This document shows positions 55,601-64,000 of a DNA stretch of 64,000 nucleotides, one piece after another (the stretch's first letter is position 1; every line of letters starts with the position of its first letter). The translations under genes and the position numbers were made by a program. Under the pieces are notes generated by a model, which had not been told where the DNA came from, did no database searches, and was given only the letters and a program-made list of their open reading frames with translations. The DNA comes from Cardiocondyla obscurior (Eukaryota > Arthropoda > Insecta > Hymenoptera > Formicidae), in assembly GCF_019399895.1 (NCBI RefSeq), contig NC_091874.1:746501-810500 (forward strand), written 5' to 3'.

Positions 55601-58600
55601 TAATTAATTTTTCACAAATTAACGTCAATCATTCTACGATTAATTTTCTCTCGAGGCCGAGAATTATGTAACAGTTTTGCAGATATACCGCGAACCTCCT
55701 GCGCACTTGATTGAAATTCCTTGCATCAAAAAAAAAAAATAAAAAAACGAGACCTTACCACGTTTGCGATCCATAGTAGCGTGCAAAGACGTAGCGGCAG
55801 GATGTAAAACACTTTCGTTATCACGAACGATAAGCAGATAACGTATCGCGATATGCGTAATCGTACCAATTCGGGTGCAACCGTACCATTATGTCACGTT
55901 ATAATTACGAAGCTCGGGATAATGATACGGTTAACGCTACGTGCTGAAAATCGTACGGGGATCTTGAAACCTGGATTACCACCATTTCTCGTCAATGTTG
56001 CGCGGGGGAATATCGATTGATTGAATGTTAATGGATATTAATAAGAATATTAGGATATTAATAATTGTATGATTATTAATTGATTACATACGAAGATGAT
56101 ATTGGAAGAATAACCCGCGACGGTCGAGATACTATATTCGAAATATTACATCGTCCGGATAATCAATGCTGGTTAAATCTTCCGATTTTTGATCGGCGAA
56201 ACACTCGGCGGTTTGTTGACCTTTCTTGAATTAAAAATGAGTAAAAAATCAGAAATTCTTTGCAGTAAAAGAAAAAAAAAAAAAAATTAAAGTCGCGATC
56301 TATCGAGCAGTAATCAGACTTTGCGACGCAAAAAATACGAGAATAAAATTACCCTCGCGAGAACTGGCGTTGCAATTGCGACGATAAACGCCTACCTTCG
56401 TTGTCGGCTTCAAATGAGACGTTAAACGCGACGTAGTGCAGACGCGAGTGATAGGAAAAGACGCATAAAGGGAAGAGGAGAAAAGAAGCGTCTTTCGAGA
56501 GCCGACTGGATAATGAGAGGAGAAGAGCGCTCTCGTCTTCCGGAAAAGCGATCTTTTGCCGCGAGATGCGTCTTTTGCCGGTCTTTTCCTTTCTCTCTCT
56601 CCTCTCCCATCTTTCTTTCTTTCTCTTTTTCTCTGTCTCTCTTTCCCCTTAGCCTCGGCACCCTCTTGCCCGCGCCTGGCTTGGCCTCTGATGTTTTTCA
56701 TCAAATTAACTCTCGCAGCATGAGAGAGTACGCGCTTCTCTTCACTCCGCGACGCCGTGTTTGCATAATATCGTTTATAATTCAGCTCGCGCTGAATTCC
56801 ACTTTATTCCGGAACCACGATCGTTCGCTCCGGCCCTCTTCTTCGTTCTTTCCTCATACACACTCCACCCAGGGAAGGTACCCTGTCTACCTCTCGCGTG
56901 CATTGGGTGCTCGGTATCGCCGCGAGACCACCTTTGCTACTCTCCCTATCCTTCATCTTGTCAGCGATTTCGGTTTTCATTTACGAGGAAATTGAACGGC
57001 GCATGTTCTTTATTTTTTTTTTTTTATTGTCTGAGAGAACAGAAGTCTATTAACAACTGAATGGCGCAATTATAATCTCCAATGATTAAAATAATTGCTT
57101 TTTTTTGGCACATATATAAAATGAGAAAACCGGCTCGTATATTATTGCAAGTATAAAAAATATTACAACCAGAAGACATCGTTCTCTTAATTTAATTTCG
57201 CTCGTTATCGATTGTTAATTCGATCGTTAATTTTTCGCGCTCACTCCCGTAGACAAGTCTGATCGCCGTCGGCTAGAATCCATGAGTTCAAAACGGGGAC
57301 TCGGCGATTACGCGCATTTCCCAGGAGGCCGTCCTCCCAACCAGAGCTAACAGAGGCAGCACCCCTTCGTGCTTTTCCATCCGTCTGGTTAAGTCGTGTC
57401 GACTCCCTATCGCAACATCGTCGCGATCAGTGAATATCATCGAGATTGCCGTTACAATAGCAATCAAACAATGTGGAATACAATACCTTTAGAGAAGAAA
57501 AGCCCTCCCACGCGAAATGCATTTCTTGCGGATCTATTCCTTCGCGTGAAACTCGTAACGCGAAACATTGATAACAACTAGTAGCATAAATAATGTAAAT
57601 AATTTTAAACGAGCTACTTAGAAAAATATGATACGGTACGTTCGCTTTGGGATTTTAAAAGATGTATTTTCGTTTAATTGGCTCGTTTGCCATCGTCACT
57701 TTAATCGAGAAAATGGGAATTCGTGCGTATAGGGCCCGGGGACTCTCCGCACCGGAAATAATCGAGGGCGGCGGAAGAATACACATCGACGAAGAGGGGA
57801 ATCCTCGCTCTTGGGATCGTCTCTCGAGGAGACGAAAGAACGCTCGCGGTTTAATGCTTCCAACGTCGGTCGAGACAAGCTAAGCAAACACTTTTCGCGA
57901 TATTACCAGGCCCTACGCGGACTTACCGCATGTTCTCCACCGCGCTTCCGCGGGAGCTCTCTCGGAGCTTCTCCCGTTCTTGTCTCACCGATTTTCTCAT
58001 CTCTTTTTTTATTCTCGTGTAATTTTTTTTTTATACAAGAAAGTAAATCGCTATTTCGATTAAATTATTTATTAAACTGCCTTTCGCGTCGTCAGGTCTT
58101 GACGATAAATTGATGTTTAGTTTATATTTTGAGTTGCGATTACGTTGTATAATATTGCATTTAAGTAAAAGAACGATCCGTCGCGAAGAAGATTGAGAGA
58201 ACGGAATTGTTAATATTTATTGTGCCATCCTGTAGCGATATTTTTTTTCAGGATCAATAACTTGATTGCAATGGGCAAATTGAATACCTTTTTTCTGGGA
58301 AATATATATTAAATGCATATTTCTCGGAAAAAAATTCTGAAATGTCAAATTTATTTACTCCGCTAAACAAACTTATTTTCAACTGAATAATTTTTTGATC
58401 AAATTTTTCCAAGTAACGCACGTACGCGAAGCACGTATGTACGGAAGTCTTTTCTGTTTCCGTAAAACAGATTGATGAAAATACCGCGAGCACGATCTTA
58501 ACAGAAAATTGTTTGCAGACGAATAAATAAATAAAAATGTTGCTTCCTTTACGAGTGGAGTACGTAACACAAAATTTAAAAATAAATTATTAGCCATCGT

Positions 58601-61600
58601 AAATTTTAAAATATTAATGTCCATGAAATTAATTTAATATACATTTTCTTTACAATCGCGGAATACTCGAGGCCTTCCTTTCTCTCTTTCTATTTGGAAT
58701 CGTGCAGCGTTCGGTCCAACGTTAATACAGACCATATAATAGATCAACCACGGAGACACGCGAAAGAGCGATAACTCGATAACACGCAAATAAATAGCGA
58801 GGGCTTGCTCCTAGATCACATGCGTCATAATCACGGAGTAGTCATAGCAAATTGCTGGGAAAATTAAATGCCCGGGGATTCGTTCGTCATGCCGGTCAGC
58901 GCGGGGGTGGTGGGAGCGATGAGAACCGGGGGTGAAAACCCGCGCGCGCGCACCTGGCACGAGCTAATTAGCGTCTTGATTTACTTAATCCCAATTAATG
59001 CCTCCGCTATGCCGTCTCGCTTCCTCCCGCCTTCTCTCTCTCTTTCACCCGCAATGTTCTTGTGTGCATTAGGCAGCAAGCGGGAGCGCTATCGCTCGAA
59101 TTCGGCACAAGCGGCGCGTTTCCGTTCCGCAAATACCGTCGGATTATCCACGTATGGATACACACGGCACGACTAATGTGCCGAGGCCGTCGGAAACTCC
59201 TCCGTACGCGTATCGCGCGTTCACCTGTACGAATTAACGTTACTTAGCGTTATCGACTCATCTCCGCGCGGTTAGTTCCGCGTAATTGCACGATAGGGCA
59301 AAGGGGCGCGTTTCCACCATTCAAGACAATAAATTAATAGACGAACCCACAAGATTCGCATGAATTAGAAATAGATTCCCGTTTTATTATATTCGCGTAT
59401 TATTTTCGTACACCGGAGTATTAGATTGCTACCGACGAACATACTCGCGAGAATGAATTTCGCAGCGTCGGTACGCGATAGAAGATCGATATCGCGCCGT
59501 ACCATCGGTGTACTTTACATTGTTCCCGAGGACATTATGGTAGGCTAATCACCGTAATTTAATCAACCGGCGAGATGTTTTAAAGGGTCGCGCGCGGAGG
59601 GTAGAAGCACCGGTTTCGTCGTCAACGACGGCGACCCTTTTTCCCGGTTGCTCCCGCTCGTCCACCTAGCAATTGACAGATGTTATTTGCACAAGTAGAC
59701 CGTGATCCGGTCCGGCTACAGCTCAAGCGCCACCGAAACGCTACAAGCGATTCCATATTTACACGGCCCCGTTCCCCGTCGACGATAATCGCAGGTGGTT
59801 CGTCAAAGGAGAGCCGGAATGGACCATTACGTTGGGCAGAGAGATACAAAGATATATTTGCACGTTATTTATTCGATCGCATTCCTCGTTATGCCGCGCA
59901 ACATTTAGCTGCAGTTTTTAATTACAGGCTCGTTAGCCCCGCGATTTATATTTCTATTGGCGAACGGTGTGCGGGATAGATTTTTGTCCGCGTCGTCGTC
60001 GGGAAATTCTGCATCTTTTTAGACGAGCGCGGGGATGGTACCTTTTTAAAGCCGCGATAAGGATGCGCTTCCGGCGGAACGCGTGGCAAATTATTACGGT
60101 GAATTTATTGCACGTATTACCGCATCCTCGCAACACATCGGCCGTGGTTTTTGTTAGCCGTTACCCCACAAGCGGGGGTGGCTGGAGTCGCGAAGAATCG
60201 CGGCGCGTGTTTGTTTTTAATCATTCTCGCTGGAGCCGGTGCTCCAGGAGAGAAAAAGAGAGAGAGACAGAGAAAGAGAGAGCGTAAATCTCATAAATAC
60301 ATAAATACAAAAATGTCAGCCCGAAGCGAATCCGCGCGGCTGCCGCGGGCGCGCCTCCCTTTTTAGTCCGCCACGTGTTTGCTTTAGACTTCTCCGCTTT
60401 TTCTCCTCTGAGCAAATCATGCAGATCGACACGTTCTCTGGAGCCAAACCTCGTGAAGAACGGCGGAGAGGCTTCGCTCTTGCAAAAAGATCTCCCATGT
60501 CCGAGTGGAGCTAGCTGTTCGGCTAGAATTTTTGCGTAGGTTAGAAATAATTGCGATCTCGTTGAATGCAACACTTTGATGTTTTTCCTCCGCGGTGAAA
60601 CATATGGGGAAAAGCTGAACAAGTAAAAAAACTTAAAACTGATCAAAGAATCAAGAGAGAGAGAGAGAGAGAGTCAGTTTCAACGGTTTGCGCGAGGCCG
60701 AAATCAAAGAGAATATTTTATTCGAGGGATGTGTGCGGTATCCCCGCGAGAAAACGATGCGAGGATACAAATGTCCTTTCGGGTTTGATTATACATCCAC
60801 CGGTTTAGTTGACGCTCGCCTAAATCGTCGATCGTAAAAATTGGCTCGTTAATTACGTCAAGTCAATTTTACATGAGGATCTCAAGAACAATTGAATACG
60901 CGCGCACGACTAATTATGCAGACTGCACCGCGAGATTGTGAAAAGTAGACGAATTACACGAATAGCATCTTATTAAGGGAGAAAGAGGGAAGCGAAGTGG
61001 CGAATTATTCGCGGCATGGCCTTTATGAAATATTCAAATCACCCCGCTTCCATCAGCGAGCTTAATTAACGCGAAAGTAATGTCCCCCGTTCCTCGCAGC
61101 CGCATCTTTTTTTCACCAGGTTTATCGTTTGAGCGGCGTTTAACTTTGCCCGCGGTGGTTTTTGTTTCGCTGACACATTTAATTACTCCTCTCGATAAAT
61201 CATTCAGGTATCTCTGGCTATATAAAAACTGCGGTTATTCCCTCCTCGATATTGGATCTTTAAGATCGCAGGCCGTGGGCCACGGCTGATACGGCCGGAA
61301 AGATCGACGCGAACAGCGATCCCATTTCGAACGTAATCTGCTTAAAATGGTGGGTTAATTTGTTTTCACCCAACATTAGCCGGTTGCAATATCGCGTAAC
61401 TGCCGCACGAGCTTCGTATTGAATGGGCTCTTTGTATAAATTATTCATTACGACGTTTCATCCAGTTTTAACTCTCCTTTACATGCCCGATCCGCTCTCC
61501 CGAGATCTCCCCGCGTATTACTTTGAGTATACGGGGAACGGAGCTTTACGAATTATTCCACGTGACATGTGTGTTATCGCATTATATATTCCACAGATAT

Positions 61601-64000
61601 ATTCTATTCGCTTTGTACCGTGGGTCGCGCTGTTGATATTACTCTCGCTGAAACGAAGGCACGAAGAAAAATCTCGTTAAAATGCCGAGGAAGTGATTAT
61701 CGTAAAGAAACGGCACATTTTACACGAAAGTGAAAAATTTGCCCGATGTAAAAATAGAATTTTCTTTTTATTACATTTGTTACAATCTCCCCTCTCTTCC
61801 TTTCTCATTAAATATAATTTTTTTTTCTTTTTCTTTTTTTTTTTTTTTCCTGTTGAAATTAGAGACTTTAGAATTCTAAAAATAAATTATGCAATAATAG
61901 GAAATATTATTAATGTATTAATAATATATGTGCACCGATTCATGAAGATATTCAAACGTTTTATTAATTAAATAATAATACCGCGCGTATCGAATTTGTG
62001 TGTAATCTAAATATTTATGTATCTAAAATAACACGGAATTTACATTGCGCGTTCGAATTTAATTACGTTATTGTTGGCCGTGTAAATGATAGAATGGCGA
62101 AAAATCGTGGCGCCGCTGGACACTTGGCGGATCGCTCTTAAACGAAATATCGGCGTCGGGAGTGGCTCGATACCGGCGTGTCCGCGGTACTTGCGAGGGT
62201 AACGCAAATGCGCAAAAAATTGCCTCGCAGCATCCTACTTGGTCCAGGGGATTGATCTGTCGATCGCGCCCGCGAGGTTGCAGGGGCGCGCGAATTTACG
62301 CGAGAGCGATTTTCTCTCGCTCTCGGGAATACCTGCCAATCAGTGTCGCGAATTCTCACACGGCGCGTTATCCCTCTGTCCGCTCGCCGGCAACTCTTCC
62401 AATTCGCGGTACTCGCGCACCCTCCGCTCGCCGGGGCGCGTTGCGCGACGTCACATTGATAATTCCGTGTCAACAATAATCCCGCGTACGATCCGAAAGA
62501 GACGCGGTTCGGCGTGACAGGTCACCGGAGAGCAGACGGCCGGCGAATCCGGGGTTTCGCGACTGGACCAATTTCAAGGGAGAAAAAAAAAAAAGGAAGG
62601 AAAGAGCGGGAGGAACTGAGGGTGCGCCCGAGAGTACCCACGGTACGCTGAATAATTGACGAGGCGTCGTTTAATTTCCAATTTTTATCCGTATTTTCGG
62701 TGAATTAGATTAGCGACGTACGGCTGTGTCCCGATGAAGGCGGCTGTCAAAAATGTTTTTTTTTTTCATCTCTCCGTTCTGGATTTCCAAATCTTCGCAA
62801 AGGACAGATTGTATTTCATCAGCGAGGATAAATGGTTTTGACGAGTGTAATGATATTTCGTAAATTTTCACGAATCGCACGGTGAAACGCTGCGACGCAG
62901 CATCCTCTCGGTGAAATCCGTCGACCGTGAGCGAGGGTTTTTCTTTCAATTCCCGACCGACGTTATTATTGCGACAGCTCTCATTCTCGGAGATGTATTA
63001 TTTTGCCGGCGGGATTATTGGGCGATTTACGTGATTTCGCGTCCGGCGATAATTATGGGCGCGGGTAAATTTACGTGGTTTCTGCGCACTTGGGGAAGTG
63101 CGGGGCTATCAAAGCGATCTTATTTAGGAGCGAACGATGCCGACGTTTGCGGCAGGCTAAGAACGAAAGTCAGAACTTTTTAATTGGGCGTCCTTAATTA
63201 GCCGAGCCCCGAGTAATTATACTGTCTCTCGCTCCGTTTCCGTGCGCCAACCCTCCTCTTCTCCTTCCCTCCTCCCTGTACCCCCTTTACACCCTCGCCG
63301 GCTCTGTTCGTGTTTTCACTCGGGTTCCTTCCGTGGCTCGTGATTAACTATATTTACTCAGTTTCATAGCGGATAAACGCGAGTACATTCCCTAAATAGC
63401 CGTCAGAAGCCGATTTTCCATCCGCGCGTTTATTGTCCAGCGAAAATTTTCCCATCGCGAGTCGCCGCACGGAATTCTGCACAACGCCGAAGGAGGTGCG
63501 GTTTTATTACGTCTCGTTTCGGTGTCTGGTCAGTTGGTCGGCGGGGACCTCATCGAAATTTCATTTCGACTCGCAACGACTCGGAATGGCACACGATCGC
63601 GGCCATTATCACGCTCTGCGTGCACGTCGGCGTTTTGTACGCGTTTCGCGTATCGCGCGCCGGACACGCGCGGTACCACCGTGCATTTATATTTCACGGC
63701 ATGCCGCAGACACGTTGGCGTTGCCGAATCGCGTTCAATAGACCGGTCCCTTTGACGTTTTAGCGACAGTGCGCGTCATATCGCAATTGCCCCGCGATAG
63801 GATCTAACACGCGCGGCGGCGGCGGCGGCGGCGGTGGTGGCACATTGCATATGCACCATCTGATACAGGCGCATCGTCGCCTGGTCTCGCTCTGCCGCGC
63901 GCTTTTATATTTTATTTGATTTTTATCTGCCGTCCCTCGCGCGGCGTATTAGCGCGCGACACGCGCTCTCGATTCGGAAACGTTTTCCCCGGCTTCAATC
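55601..64000. other. remainder of the large Smr intron, no gene seen
   Basis: Alternating AT-rich and CpG-rich sequence with poly-A/T runs, a CT-rich patch at 56590-56650, (AG)n at 60654-60672 and a GGC run at 63813-63840. No SANT2 or other Smr exon and no other domain was recognised on either strand. Confidence 0.5.
63813..63840. repeat. (GGC)n/(GGT)n trinucleotide repeat
   Basis: About nine triplets, mostly GGC then GGT, near the right edge of the window. Confidence 0.9.

Overview
This window looks like animal nuclear DNA, most probably from a hymenopteran insect, perhaps an ant. Introns are long and CpG-rich, there are many (TC)n/(CT)n and poly-A/T tracts, and all recognisable proteins are split into exons with GT..AG borders. 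I see no bacterial gene organisation, no CRISPR array, no rRNA or tRNA gene, and no intact transposon ORF.

The main gene, on the plus strand, is the insect SMRTER/NCoR nuclear-receptor corepressor (Drosophila Smr; vertebrate NCOR1/NCOR2). I could chain nine coding exons with compatible phases: 26952-27226, 32094-32324 (a symmetric, possibly skipped exon), 42358-42955, 44473-44949, 45477-45773, 45916-46335, 47940-48296, 48497-48966 and 50177-50409. They encode about 1119 residues. In order these are a His-rich N-terminus, Ala/Gly/Ser/Pro low-complexity sequence, the coiled coil that binds TBL1/GPS2, the GPS2-interaction region, and the deacetylase-activating domain with the first SANT domain, followed by Ser/Thr-rich sequence. 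The last exon stops in phase 1 just before where SANT2 should begin. SANT2 and the receptor-interaction region are not seen, so the gene should continue past 64000. The left 27 kb holds the presumed promoters and 5' non-coding exons: GC-rich islands at about 850-1586, 2480-3266 and 19830-20714, each ending in a good splice donor, then very long introns.

A second gene lies on the minus strand inside the last visible Smr intron: a BTB/POZ protein with two C2H2 zinc fingers (54836 down to 52044, three coding exons, 638 residues). Its annotated stop is a TGA. The same frame stays open for ten more codons up to a strong donor at 52013/52012, joins in phase to an exon at 51907, and runs another 40 codons. 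This makes it a candidate for stop-codon readthrough, or for a recent nonsense change.

The most interesting non-standard observations are this extended frame; a 45-nt in-frame microexon (47484-47528) that would insert 15 residues at the start of the HDAC3-activating domain; a possible truncating alternative last exon with an overlapping AATAAA (47109-47229); a tandem E-box pair 7 bp apart just after exon 2; a 179-bp fold-back element (35132-35310); a hairpin at 28769-28834; and a CpG-poor, AT-rich block over the conserved Smr exons. All boundaries were read by eye and no search or alignment was run.
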